NCBI GenBank assembly: GCA_019635695.1
Contig: JAHBYZ010000010.1
Location: 1 to 64,000 of the forward strand
Length of the DNA stretch: 64,000 nt
Reading direction: 5' to 3'
Origin: Rhizobiaceae bacterium
Lineage (GTDB): Bacteria; Pseudomonadota; Alphaproteobacteria; Rhizobiales; Rhizobiaceae
Made by a program: the position numbers and the translations under genes. Under the pieces are notes generated by a model. That model was not told the origin of the DNA. It saw nothing but the letters and a program-made list of their open reading frames with translations, and made no database searches. Shown piece after piece: positions 27,597 through 37,151 of the stretch. How positions within the stretch are numbered: the stretch's first letter is position 1; each line of letters begins with the position of its first letter.

Positions 27597-28817
<1,221 letters not shown>

Positions 28818-28819
28818 CC

Positions 28820-29662
28820 ATGACCGACACCCGCATCGACCGCCGCATGGCGAAGCTGAAGGCCGAGGGACGCCCGGCGCTCGTTACCTATTTCATGGGC
28901 GGCGACCCGGACTACGAGACCTCGCTTCGTATTATGAAAGGCCTGCCGAAGGCCGGCTCCGACGTGATCGAGCTCGGCATGCCGTTTTCCGACCCGATGG
29001 CTGACGGGCCGGCGATCCAGGCGGCCGGCCTGCGCGCGCTGAAGGCGGGGCAGACGCTGGCGAAGACGCTGAAGATGGCTGCGGAGTTCCGCAAAGCCGA
29101 CGACGACACGCCGATCATCATGATGGGTTACTACAACCCCATCTACATCTACGGCGTCGACCGCTTCCTGACCGAAGCCAAGGCGAGCGGCATAGACGGG
29201 CTGATCGTGGTCGACCTGCCGCCGGAGATGGACGCCGAGCTATGCCTGCCGGCGGTGAAGGCCGGCCTGAATTTCATCCGTCTCGCCACGCCGACCACGG
29301 ACGACAAGCGTCTGCCCAAGGTGCTCGAGAACACGTCGGGATTCGTCTATTACGTGTCGATGACCGGCATCACCGGCTCGGCGCTGCCTGATACGTCCAA
29401 GGTCGCGTCGGCCGTGGCCCGCATCAAGGGCCATACCGACCTGCCGGTCTGCGTCGGCTTCGGCGTCAAGACGGCGGAGCAGGCGCGCGTGATCGGCCAG
29501 TCGGCCGACGGCGTTGTGGTCGGCACCGCAATCGTCAACGCGGTGGCGAGCGTGCTGACGCCGGACGGCAGGCAGACGGCCGACCCGGCCGAGGCGGTGG
29601 CGACGCTGGTCGGCGGCCTGTCGGCCGGCGTGCGCGCGGCGCGCCTTGCTGTCGCCCGATAG
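28820..29662 (+). CDS. trpA: Tryptophan synthase alpha chain
   Basis: Cleaves indole-3-glycerol phosphate to indole and glyceraldehyde 3-phosphate, 280 aa TIM barrel. The catalytic glutamate lies in [15 protein letters not shown] (near residue 51) and the aspartate in [16 protein letters not shown] binds phosphate. Two bases separate it from trpB. The trpF-trpB-trpA-accD-folC order is usual in Rhizobiales. Confidence 0.97.
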   Translation: MTDTRIDRRMAKLKAEGRPALVTYFMGGDPDYETSLRIMKGLPKAGSDVIELGMPFSDPMADGPAIQAAGLRALKAGQTLAKTLKMAAEFRKADDDTPIIMMGYYNPIYIYGVDRFLTEAKASGIDGLIVVDLPPEMDAELCLPAVKAGLNFIRLATPTTDDKRLPKVLENTSGFVYYVSMTGITGSALPDTSKVASAVARIKGHTDLPVCVGFGVKTAEQARVIGQSADGVVVGTAIVNAVASVLTPDGRQTADPAEAVATLVGGLSAGVRAARLAVAR

Positions 29663-29698
29663 ACTGCCCACATTGCGCTCAACCGAGGAGGCGCATCC

Positions 29699-30610
29699 AT
29701 GAACTGGATCACCAACTACGTCCGTCCCCGCATCAACTCGATGCTCGGACGCCAGAGCACCATGCCCGACAATCTCTGGATCAAGGATCCCGAGACCGGC
29801 GAGATGGTGTTCCACAAGGACCTGGAGCAGAACCAGTATGTGATCCCCGCCTCGGGCTACCACATGCGCATCGGCGCCAAAGAGCGGCTGGCGCGCTTCC
29901 TCGACGGCGGCTCCTACGATCAGATCGAGACGCCCAAGGCCGCCATCGACCCGCTCCGCTTCCGCGACGAGAAGCGCTACGTCGACCGCCTCAAGGAGGC
30001 CAAGGCCAAGACCGGCATGGACGACGCGGTGCTGGCCGTGAAGGGCCAGATCGAGGGCCTGCCCATCGTTACGGCCGTGCAGGACTTCTCCTTCATCGGC
30101 GGCTCGCTCGGCATGGCTGCTGGCGAGATCATCATCAAGGCGTTCGAGACGGCGCTGGAACTGAAACGGCCGATGGTGCTGTTTGCGGCCTCGGGCGGCG
30201 CGCGCATGCAGGAAGGCATCTTCTCGCTGATGCAGCTGCCGCGCACCACGGTCGGCGTCGACCGGCTGAAGGAGGCCGGCCTGCCCTACATCGTCGTGCT
30301 GACCAACCCGACCACGGGCGGCGTCACCGCGTCCTACGCCATGCTGGGCGACGTGCATATCGCCGAGCCCGGCGCGCTGATCGGCTTCGCCGGCCCGCGC
30401 GTCATCGAGCAGACCATCCGCGAGAAGCTGCCGGAAGGCTTCCAGCGCTCCGAATATCTGATGAAGCACGGCATGGTCGACATGGTGGTGTCGCGGCTGG
30501 AGATGAAGGCAACCGTCGCGCGGCTGCTGCGGCTGATGCTGAAGCACCCGGCGCCGGAAGTGGCGGCCCTGCCGGCGCCGCCGGAGAGCCCGGAAGCCCA
30601 AGCGGCCTGA
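29699..30610 (+). CDS. accD: Acetyl-CoA carboxylase carboxyltransferase subunit beta (no zinc ribbon cysteines)
   Basis: Beta subunit of the carboxyltransferase that makes malonyl-CoA for fatty acid synthesis, 303 aa. The crotonase-fold core with [10 protein letters not shown] and [14 protein letters not shown] is intact. The N-terminal region that in E. coli forms a four-cysteine zinc ribbon has lost all cysteines ([12 protein letters not shown] and [11 protein letters not shown] stand where the CxxC pairs should be). This loss is known in alphaproteobacterial AccD. The C-terminus is a short Pro/Ala-rich tail. It lies 36 nt after trpA and 47 nt before folC. Confidence 0.95.
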   Translation: MNWITNYVRPRINSMLGRQSTMPDNLWIKDPETGEMVFHKDLEQNQYVIPASGYHMRIGAKERLARFLDGGSYDQIETPKAAIDPLRFRDEKRYVDRLKEAKAKTGMDDAVLAVKGQIEGLPIVTAVQDFSFIGGSLGMAAGEIIIKAFETALELKRPMVLFAASGGARMQEGIFSLMQLPRTTVGVDRLKEAGLPYIVVLTNPTTGGVTASYAMLGDVHIAEPGALIGFAGPRVIEQTIREKLPEGFQRSEYLMKHGMVDMVVSRLEMKATVARLLRLMLKHPAPEVAALPAPPESPEAQAA

Positions 30611-30657
30611 CCGGCCCTGTCCGATTCCAGTCGCGCCTCGGGCGCGGGACCTTCGCC

Positions 30658-31989
30658 ATGACTGTCTTGACTGCCGACCAGGAAATCGAGCGGCTGATGT
30701 CGCTCCATCCGAAGGGTTTCGACCTTTCGCTCGACCGCATCCGCCGGCTGCTCGCCGTGCTCGGCGACCCGCACAGGCGGCTGCCGCCGGTGATCCATCT
30801 TGCCGGCACCAACGGCAAGGGCTCGGCGGCCGCCTTCTCGCGCGCGCTGGTCGAGGCGTCGGGCCGCACGGCGCACGTCCACACCTCGCCGCATCTGGTG
30901 AACTGGCACGAGCGCTACCGCATAGGAACATCCGGCGGCGGGCAACTCGTGTCCGACGCCATGCTGGCCGAGGCGATCCACCGCGTCGCGCTGGCCAATG
31001 ACGGCAAGACCATCACTGTCTTCGAGATACTCACGGCGGTGGCTTTCGTGCTGTTCTCGGAAAATCCGGCCGACGCGGCGGTGATCGAGGTTGGGCTGGG
31101 CGGACGCTTCGACGCCACCAATGTCGTGGAACGGCCGGCCGTGTCGATCATCATGCCGATCTCGATGGACCACGAGGCCTATCTCGGCGACCGCGTCGAA
31201 CTGATCGCGGCGGAGAAGGCCGGCATCATCAAGCCGGGCGTTCCTGTCGTCATCGGCGCGCAGGAATATGACGCGGCGCGCGAGGTGCTGGTCGACACCG
31301 CCGAGCGGCTGGGCTCGCCGGCGCTGGTCTACGGCCAGGACTTCCTCGCCTATGAGGAGAACGGTCGCCTGATCTACCAGGACGAGACCGGGCTGCTCGA
31401 CGTGTCGCTGCCGAAGCTGATCGGCCGCCACCAGTACGCCAATGCTGCCGCCGCGATCGCCGGCGTGCGCGCCGCCGGCTTCGACCTAGGCCACGCGGCG
31501 GTCGACCGCGCCATGAACAATGTCGAGTGGGCAGGCCGCATGCAGCGCCTGCCCGCCGGCGACCTGCAGCGGCTGGCGCCGGAAGGGGCGGAGCTTTGGA
31601 TCGACGGCGGCCACAATCCGGGCGCCGGCATGGTTGTCGCCGAGGCGCTGGCGGAGCTGGAGGAGCGCAATCCGCGCCCGCTGTTCCTGATCGCCGGCAT
31701 GATCTCGACCAAGGATCAGACCGGGTTCTTCCGCAATTTCGAGGGCATGGCGCGGCACGTCTTCACCGTTCCGGTGAACCAGAGCGAATCCGGCGTGCCG
31801 GCGGCAGAGCTGGCCGTGCGGGCAGAGCAGGGCGGTCTTTCGGCCGAACCGGTGGCGTCGGTGGCCAATGCGCTGATGCTGCTGCGCGACACCTGGGACG
31901 ACCGCGAGGCGGCCCCGCGCATCCTGATCTGCGGCTCGCTCTATCTGATGGGCGAAGTGCTGGCGGTCAACGGCACGCCGCCAAGGTAG
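30658..31989 (+). CDS. folC: Folylpolyglutamate synthase / dihydrofolate synthase
   Basis: Mur-ligase-type ATP-dependent enzyme of 443 aa adding glutamate to dihydropteroate and to folates. The P-loop GTNGKGS is at residues 50-56, and the central DHEAYLGD (near 170) and C-terminal DGGHNPGAG motifs are in place. Last gene of the trp-acc-fol run, ending next to a family B palindrome. Confidence 0.95.
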   Translation: MTVLTADQEIERLMSLHPKGFDLSLDRIRRLLAVLGDPHRRLPPVIHLAGTNGKGSAAAFSRALVEASGRTAHVHTSPHLVNWHERYRIGTSGGGQLVSDAMLAEAIHRVALANDGKTITVFEILTAVAFVLFSENPADAAVIEVGLGGRFDATNVVERPAVSIIMPISMDHEAYLGDRVELIAAEKAGIIKPGVPVVIGAQEYDAAREVLVDTAERLGSPALVYGQDFLAYEENGRLIYQDETGLLDVSLPKLIGRHQYANAAAAIAGVRAAGFDLGHAAVDRAMNNVEWAGRMQRLPAGDLQRLAPEGAELWIDGGHNPGAGMVVAEALAELEERNPRPLFLIAGMISTKDQTGFFRNFEGMARHVFTVPVNQSESGVPAAELAVRAEQGGLSAEPVASVANALMLLRDTWDDREAAPRILICGSLYLMGEVLAVNGTPPR

Positions 31990-31997
31990 AGCCTAGA

Positions 31998-32136
31998 AAC
32001 ACCCCCTCCACCGCCTTCGGCGGTCCCCCTCCCCCGTAAACGCGGGAGGATCCACTGTCGCGGCCGGCCGCGACCTAGGTTCCTCCCCTGCGAAGCGGGG
32101 GAGGGGGACCACGCGAAGCGTGGTGGCGGGGGTGTT
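31998..32136. repeat. Full-length palindromic element, family B (139 nt)
   Basis: The ends are perfect inverted repeats (AACACCCCC and GGGGGTGTT). Inside, four further hairpins can form: CCGCC-ttc-GGCGG, the CCCCTCCCCC/GGGGGAGGGG arms, a central GTCGCGGCCGGCCGCGAC dyad and CCACGC-gaa-GCGTGG. It has the same plan and nearly the same length as 38960-39097. It lies between the convergent folC and core-MetE genes. Built like a small mobile palindromic element (RIME/MITE type), without coding capacity. Confidence 0.9.
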
Positions 32137-32143
32137 GCTGTTC

Positions 32144-33268
32144 TTACTTGTCCACGCCGCCCCAGATCGCCTCGGCGGTCTTCACCACCAGCTCCAGCTT
32201 GCGCTTCTGGCCGTCGTCGTCGATCGAGTTGCCGTCCTCGGTGGAGGCGAAGCCGCACTGCGGGGCGATGCCGAGCTGGCCGATATCGGCATATTTCGAC
32301 GCCTGGTCGAACTTGCGCTTGAGATCGTCGAGCTTCTCCAGTTCCACGACCTTGGTGGAGATGAAGCCCGGCAGCACGCGCTGCTTGCCCTTGGCCAGGA
32401 ACTTCAGCGGCTCCAGCCCGCCGGCGCGGTCGGTGTCGTACTCCATGAAGAAGATGTCGACGCCGGTCTTGTTGAACACGGTGTCGGCGACGAGGTCGTA
32501 GGAGCCTTCCGCCGCGTAGGTGTTCTTGAAGTTGCCGCGGCACATATGCATGCCGATCCACATGTCGGCCGGCTTGTTCTTGATCGCCTCGTGCATCATC
32601 CAGGCGTAGCGGTCGACCAGCCAGTCCGGGTCCTGGCCGAGCTTCTTCTTGGCCTCGCGGTGCTTGGGGTCACACAGATAGGCGAAGAAGATGTCGTCCA
32701 TCTGCAGATAGCGGCAGCCAGCGTCGTAGAACGCCTTCACCGCCTTGGCGTAGGTCTTGGCGAGGTCGTCAAACATCGCCTGCAAATCGTCGCGGTAGGC
32801 CTTGACGTGGATGTCGTCCGGCGCGGTGCGGAAGTGTGCGCAGGACGGGCCGGGGATCGAGATCTTCGGCATGACCGACGTGTTCGCGGCGACGAACTTG
32901 AAGTGCGCCAGATGCGGGTGGTCGGCCGGGAAGTCGAAACGCTCCTTGATGACCGGGTGGACCGGGATCATCTGCGTGCCGGCGAACTGCGCGCCCTCCG
33001 AGCGCCGCTCCAGGTCGAAGCCGGTCAGGCCGTCGAGGAAGTCGTAGTGCCAGAAGGCGCGGCGGATCTCGCCGTCGGTGACGACGGGAAGGCCGACATC
33101 CTGCTGAACCTTGATGGCGGTGCGGATCGCCGCATCCTCTGCCGCTTCCAGCTCTTCGTGCGGAATCGCGTGGTCGTCGAAATAGGCGTGGCGCTTGGCC
33201 TTGACGGTCTGCGAACGCAGCAGGCTGCCGACATGGTCGGCACGATAGGGCGGGTTGGCGACAGCCAT
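32144..33268 (-). CDS. Core-MetE: stand-alone cobalamin-independent methionine synthase catalytic domain
   Basis: Protein of 374 aa matching the C-terminal catalytic half of MetE without the N-terminal half. The zinc ligands of MetE can be placed: His241 and Cys243 (HMCRG), Glu276 and Cys338 (PQCGF). The RADHVGSLLR start binds substrate. It should methylate homocysteine, but core-MetE enzymes may use methyl donors other than methyltetrahydropteroyl-triglutamate, so the donor is open. It is alone between a palindrome and a terminator. Confidence 0.85.
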   Translation of the reverse strand: MAVANPPYRADHVGSLLRSQTVKAKRHAYFDDHAIPHEELEAAEDAAIRTAIKVQQDVGLPVVTDGEIRRAFWHYDFLDGLTGFDLERRSEGAQFAGTQMIPVHPVIKERFDFPADHPHLAHFKFVAANTSVMPKISIPGPSCAHFRTAPDDIHVKAYRDDLQAMFDDLAKTYAKAVKAFYDAGCRYLQMDDIFFAYLCDPKHREAKKKLGQDPDWLVDRYAWMMHEAIKNKPADMWIGMHMCRGNFKNTYAAEGSYDLVADTVFNKTGVDIFFMEYDTDRAGGLEPLKFLAKGKQRVLPGFISTKVVELEKLDDLKRKFDQASKYADIGQLGIAPQCGFASTEDGNSIDDDGQKRKLELVVKTAEAIWGGVDK

Positions 33269-33288
33269 GATCTCTCCATTCGCTCCGC

Positions 33289-33322
33289 GAAAAAACTGCG
33301 CCCGCCTAACATGGGCGGGCGC
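33289..33322 (-). terminator. Rho-independent terminator after the BON-LysM gene
   Basis: On the minus strand, a nine-base perfect stem (33322-33314 with 33306-33298) is followed by AG and six T (33295-33290). Confidence 0.85.
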
Positions 33323-33362
33323 ACCAAGCCAAGTGCCTGAGATGCAGGCTGTATACCGGCGG

Positions 33363-33872
33363 TCAGGCGAGATCGGGTATGCGCAGCGACTGGCCCGGGT
33401 AGATCTTGTCGGGATGCTTCAGCATCGGCTTGTTGGCTTCGAAGATGACGGTGTACTTCGACGCCTTGCCCTTGCCGTAGACCGCCTCGGCGATCTTCGA
33501 CAGGTTGTCGCCCTTCTTGACTGTGTAGAAGCGCGGCTCCTTCGCCGGCGTCGAGGCGGCGACCAGCGCCGTCATGTCCGCTTCGGCGAGCTTGAGGCCA
33601 CTGTCCGGCGCGACGATCTTCAGGTTGTCGGCGTCGACGCCTGAGATTCCCAGTGTATTGCCGACCGCCACCACGGCCTTCTCGAAGGCGGCCTGATCCG
33701 CCACGACACCTTTCAGCACCACCCGGTCGCCGACCACCTCGACATTGACCTTCTCGGTGCCGAGGCCATGCGACTCCAGCTCCTTTTTCACCGCCTTGTC
33801 GTCCGGCGGCGTGTCGTCGTCGCCGATGCCGAGCTTCTTGCCCACCTTCTTCACGAAATCGAAAACACCCAT
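33363..33872 (-). CDS. BON-LysM domain protein (Kbp/YgaU-like)
   Basis: Protein of 169 aa without signal peptide. Short basic N-terminus (FDFVKKVGKKLG), then a BON domain (about 28-90, with VVGDRVVLKGVV) and a C-terminal LysM domain (about 115-165, YTVKKGDNLSKIAEAVYG to PGQSLRIP). This is the layout of E. coli Kbp, a cytosolic potassium-binding protein, so a K+-sensing role is plausible; binding of peptidoglycan by LysM is less likely without export. Confidence 0.87.
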   Translation of the reverse strand: MGVFDFVKKVGKKLGIGDDDTPPDDKAVKKELESHGLGTEKVNVEVVGDRVVLKGVVADQAAFEKAVVAVGNTLGISGVDADNLKIVAPDSGLKLAEADMTALVAASTPAKEPRFYTVKKGDNLSKIAEAVYGKGKASKYTVIFEANKPMLKHPDKIYPGQSLRIPDLA

Positions 33873-33939
33873 GCCGCATTCCCTCCTGCGTGCACTCGAG
33901 GGTTGCAGTCTTGCACCGCCGGCGAGGCAATGGAAGACG

Positions 33940-34377
33940 CTAATCCCGCTCGACGCGGCCGCGCAGCTTCTTGACCGTAGAGCGGCCGGTCTTGGCCTTG
34001 AGGCGCCGCTCGATCGAACCCTTCGTCGGCTTGGTCTTGCGGCGCGGCGGCGGTGGCGGTTCGGCCGCCTTGGCGACGAGGGCGGCAAGCCGTTCGCGCG
34101 CATCCTCGCGGTTGCGCTCCTGAAGGCGAAACCGGCTCGCCTCGATGACGATCACGTCGTCCTTGGTCGCCCGCTGCCCGGCGAGCCTGAGCAGGCGCGG
34201 CTTGATGTGGTCGGGAATCCCGTTGGCGCCGGCCACGTCGAAACGCAGCTGCACGGCCGTGGCGACCTTGTTGACGTTCTGGCCGCCGGGGCCGGAGGCA
34301 CGGATAAAGCTCTCGGCGAGGTCGGCCGGGCGGATGAACACGCCGGGCGCGGCCTCGATGTCTGCTGAGAAGTCCAT
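33940..34377 (-). CDS. arfB: Alternative ribosome-rescue factor ArfB (YaeJ/ICT1 family)
   Basis: Peptidyl-tRNA hydrolase of 145 aa that frees ribosomes stalled on mRNAs without stop codons. The GGQ catalytic motif is at residues 31-33 (ASGPGGQNVNK), and the C-terminal basic tail (KTKPTKGSIERRLKAK) that enters the empty mRNA channel is intact. The ATG at 34377 was preferred over one at 34455, which adds residues unlike the family. Confidence 0.93.
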   Translation of the reverse strand: MDFSADIEAAPGVFIRPADLAESFIRASGPGGQNVNKVATAVQLRFDVAGANGIPDHIKPRLLRLAGQRATKDDVIVIEASRFRLQERNREDARERLAALVAKAAEPPPPPRRKTKPTKGSIERRLKAKTGRSTVKKLRGRVERD

Positions 34378-34509
34378 GAAGCGAATCCGCGCCGGGCAGA
34401 ATTGCCCGCGCCGACAATGCGGCGCGCGTGCGGACGGTTCAAGGGTGCCGTTCATATGCGGAGGACACGAACGCCCTCCGCTGGCCGCAGATACCCAAAA
34501 TGGGGGAGC

Positions 34510-36120
34510 TTATTCCGCCGCGACCCTGATCGACGGCGCAGCCCCCCGCACGGCATGGTCTACGTGCTTGTCGAACTTGGCGAAGTTCTCGATGAACATC
34601 GCAACGAGCCGGCGCGCCTGGCGGTCGTAGGCGACGCCATCGGACCAGGTCGAGCGCGGGTCGAGGATCGACTGGTCGACGCCCGGCACAGCGACGGGCA
34701 CCGCGAAGCCGAAATTGGCGTCGGTGCGGAACTCCGCGCCCGAGAGCGAGCCGTCGAGGGCGGCTGCCAGCAGCGCGCGCGTCGCCTTGATCGGCATGCG
34801 CTTGCCCACCCCGTAAGCTCCTCCGGTCCAGCCGGTGTTGACCAGCCAGCAGGTGACGCCGTGACGGGCGATCAGGTCCTTGAGCAGGCTGCCGTAGTCG
34901 GACGGGTGCAGCGGCAGGAACGGCGAGCCGAAGCAGGCCGAGAACTCCGGCGTCGGCTCGGTCACGCCGCGCTCGGTGCCGGCGACCTTGGCGGTGTAGC
35001 CGGACAGGAAGTGATACATGGCCTGCGCCGGGGTCAGCCTGGCGATCGGCGGCATCACGCCGAACGCATCGGCCGTCAGCATGATGATGTTCTTCGGGTG
35101 ACCCGAGCGGCCCGTGTCGCTGGCATTGGCGATGAAGTCGAGCGGGTAGGCCGCGCGCGTGTTCTCCGTCAGGCTCTCGTCGTCGAGGTCGGGCACGCCG
35201 GCGTCGGAGAGCGGGATGTTCTCCAGCACCGTGCCGAAACGTTTGGTCGTACCGTAGATCTCCGGCTCGGCCTCTGCCGACAGGCGGATGGTCTTGGCGT
35301 AGCAGCCGCCCTCGAAGTTGAACACGCCGTGCGGTCCCCAGCCGTGCTCGTCGTCGCCGATCAGCGTGCGCGACGGGTCTGCGGAAAGCGTCGTCTTGCC
35401 GGTACCCGACAGGCCGAAGAAGATCGCCGAATCGCCGGCCGGCCCGACATTGGCCGAGCAGTGCATGGGCATGACGCCCTTGGCGGGCAGCAGATAGTTG
35501 AGCGCGGTGAACACCGACTTCTTCATCTCGCCCGCATATGCCGTGCCGCCGATAAGCACGATCATGCGCGTCAGGTCCATCGCCACGACCGTCTCGCTGC
35601 GCGTGCCGTGGCGGGCCGGGTCGGCCTTGAACGACGGCAGGTCGATGATCGTCATCTTCGGCCGGAAGCCGGCGAGCGCGTCGCGCTCGGGCCGGATCAG
35701 CAAATTGCGGATGAACAGCGAGTGCCAGGCATATTCGGTGACGACACGCGTTGGCAGCGCCTCGTCCGGATCGGCGCCGCCGACAAGGTCCTGCACGAAC
35801 AGCTCGCGGCCGCGCGCATGCGCCTGGAAGTCGGCGAGCAGCGCCTCGAAATGCGCCGGCGACATCGGCTTGTTGTTGTCCCACCAGACCTTGCCGTCGG
35901 TGGCCGCGTCGCGCACCACGAACTTGTCCTTGGGCGAGCGGCCGGTGTGCTGGCCGGTATAGGCGACCAGCGCGCCGTCGGCGGTCAGCTTGGCCTCGCC
36001 GCGGCGGATCGCCTCCTCATAGAGGTCGGCGGGGAGCAGGTTGTAGCGCACGGTGCCCGTGCCGGTGAGGCCGCAGGCCTCGATGCCGATCGCCGGGTTG
36101 CGGATGCCGATCTCTTTCAT
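34510..36120 (-). CDS. pckA: Phosphoenolpyruvate carboxykinase (ATP)
   Basis: Converts oxaloacetate and ATP to phosphoenolpyruvate, the entry to gluconeogenesis from dicarboxylates; 536 aa. The kinase-1a P-loop [11 protein letters not shown] (near residue 233), the metal-binding HCSANVG and the active-site GRSPKDKF are intact. The ATG at 36120 gives the usual MKEIGIRNP start; an upstream start at 36168 would add 16 residues. It is divergent from chvI, the regulator known to affect pckA expression in rhizobia, across a 313-nt gap. Confidence 0.97.
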   Translation of the reverse strand: MKEIGIRNPAIGIEACGLTGTGTVRYNLLPADLYEEAIRRGEAKLTADGALVAYTGQHTGRSPKDKFVVRDAATDGKVWWDNNKPMSPAHFEALLADFQAHARGRELFVQDLVGGADPDEALPTRVVTEYAWHSLFIRNLLIRPERDALAGFRPKMTIIDLPSFKADPARHGTRSETVVAMDLTRMIVLIGGTAYAGEMKKSVFTALNYLLPAKGVMPMHCSANVGPAGDSAIFFGLSGTGKTTLSADPSRTLIGDDEHGWGPHGVFNFEGGCYAKTIRLSAEAEPEIYGTTKRFGTVLENIPLSDAGVPDLDDESLTENTRAAYPLDFIANASDTGRSGHPKNIIMLTADAFGVMPPIARLTPAQAMYHFLSGYTAKVAGTERGVTEPTPEFSACFGSPFLPLHPSDYGSLLKDLIARHGVTCWLVNTGWTGGAYGVGKRMPIKATRALLAAALDGSLSGAEFRTDANFGFAVPVAVPGVDQSILDPRSTWSDGVAYDRQARRLVAMFIENFAKFDKHVDHAVRGAAPSIRVAAE

Positions 36121-36433
36121 GCTCCCCCACAAGGTTACAGGATGGACGCTCCCCGCGACCGCCTGCAAATGTCTTGCAGGGACCGCCGGTTCCGCTCCGA
36201 AACAGAAATGCCGAACGATTTCAAACGAATAATCGATTTAAAGATTTTGAAATCCGTTTAAATCGTTTAGGTAGGCAGGTGCGTGCGAGTTTTGCACAAG
36301 CATTGCGCAGCGCTTTTGCCAATGTGAACGGCGACGGGTTGGAATCGTCTGCCACATTTTGTACCTAATTTGTCCGCCTATGACGCCTTCCGGAAGCAGG
36401 AAGGGACGCCCGCTGATGAGGGAGCCGCTAGAC
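36121..36433. other. Divergent pckA/chvI control region
   Basis: No gene. The middle (about 36210-36270) is the most AT-rich stretch of the window and holds a long interrupted inverted repeat (listed separately). The rest is promoter-sized DNA for the two divergent genes; no sigma-70 pair is strong enough to place. Confidence 0.6.
36214..36267. promoter_or_regulatory. Interrupted inverted repeat between pckA and chvI
   Basis: Left arm AACGATTTCAAACG (36214-36227) and right arm CGTTTAAATCGTT (36255-36267) are complementary apart from one extra C. Inside, GATTTC (36217-36222) also pairs with GAAATC (36249-36254). Too AT-rich for a good terminator in this genome; more likely a regulator binding region serving both genes. 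Confidence 0.55.
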
Positions 36434-37135
36434 ATGGCAACAATAGCGCTCGTGGACGACGACCGGAATATCCTGACTTCGGTCTCGATCGCGCTTGAAT
36501 CTGAAGGGTACCGTGTGGAGACCTACACGGACGGGGCGTCGGCACTGGAGGGTTTTTCCACCCGCCAGCCCAACCTCGCGATACTGGACATCAAGATGCC
36601 GCGCATGGACGGCATGGAGCTTCTGCGTCGGCTGCGCCAGAAGACCGACCTGCCGGTGATCTTCCTGACGTCGAAGGACGACGAGATCGACGAATTGTTC
36701 GGCCTGAAGATGGGCGCCGACGACTTCATCAAGAAGCCGTTTTCGCAGCGTCTGCTGGTCGAGCGGGTGAAGGCGGTGCTGCGGCGCGCCAGCGCACGCG
36801 AGGCGGCGGCGAAGAACCCCACGACCCAGCAGAAGTCGCTGGAGCGCGGCGCGCTCGTCATGGACCAGGAGCGGCATACCTGCACCTGGAAGGGCGAGCC
36901 GGTGACCCTGACGGTCACCGAGTTCCTCATCCTCCACTCGCTGGCGCAGCGGCCGGGCGTGGTCAAAAGCCGCGACGCGCTGATGGATTCGGCCTATGAT
37001 GAGCAGGTTTATGTCGACGACCGCACCATCGATAGCCACATCAAGCGGCTGAGGAAGAAGTTCAAGGCCGTCGACGACGACTTCGACATGATCGAGACGC
37101 TCTACGGGGTGGGATACCGCTTCCGGGAGATCTGA
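36434..37135 (+). CDS. chvI: Response regulator ChvI (OmpR/PhoB family)
   Basis: Two-component regulator of 233 aa governing acid, envelope and host-associated responses in rhizobia. The receiver domain has the acidic pocket Asp8-Asp9 and phospho-acceptor Asp52 in [12 protein letters not shown], with the switch lysine in FIKKPFS; the C-terminal winged helix spans about 135-233. The ATG at 36434 gives [12 protein letters not shown], the ChvI start; one at 36416 would add six residues. The kinase gene chvG follows after 16 nt. Confidence 0.95.
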   Translation: MATIALVDDDRNILTSVSIALESEGYRVETYTDGASALEGFSTRQPNLAILDIKMPRMDGMELLRRLRQKTDLPVIFLTSKDDEIDELFGLKMGADDFIKKPFSQRLLVERVKAVLRRASAREAAAKNPTTQQKSLERGALVMDQERHTCTWKGEPVTLTVTEFLILHSLAQRPGVVKSRDALMDSAYDEQVYVDDRTIDSHIKRLRKKFKAVDDDFDMIETLYGVGYRFREI

Positions 37136-37151
37136 ACCCCGGAAGGACCGC

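Noticed and set aside
36121-36433. A small gene or tRNA in the pckA/chvI gap
   Set aside because: No cloverleaf, no ribosome site with a plausible frame, and base composition differs from coding DNA here.
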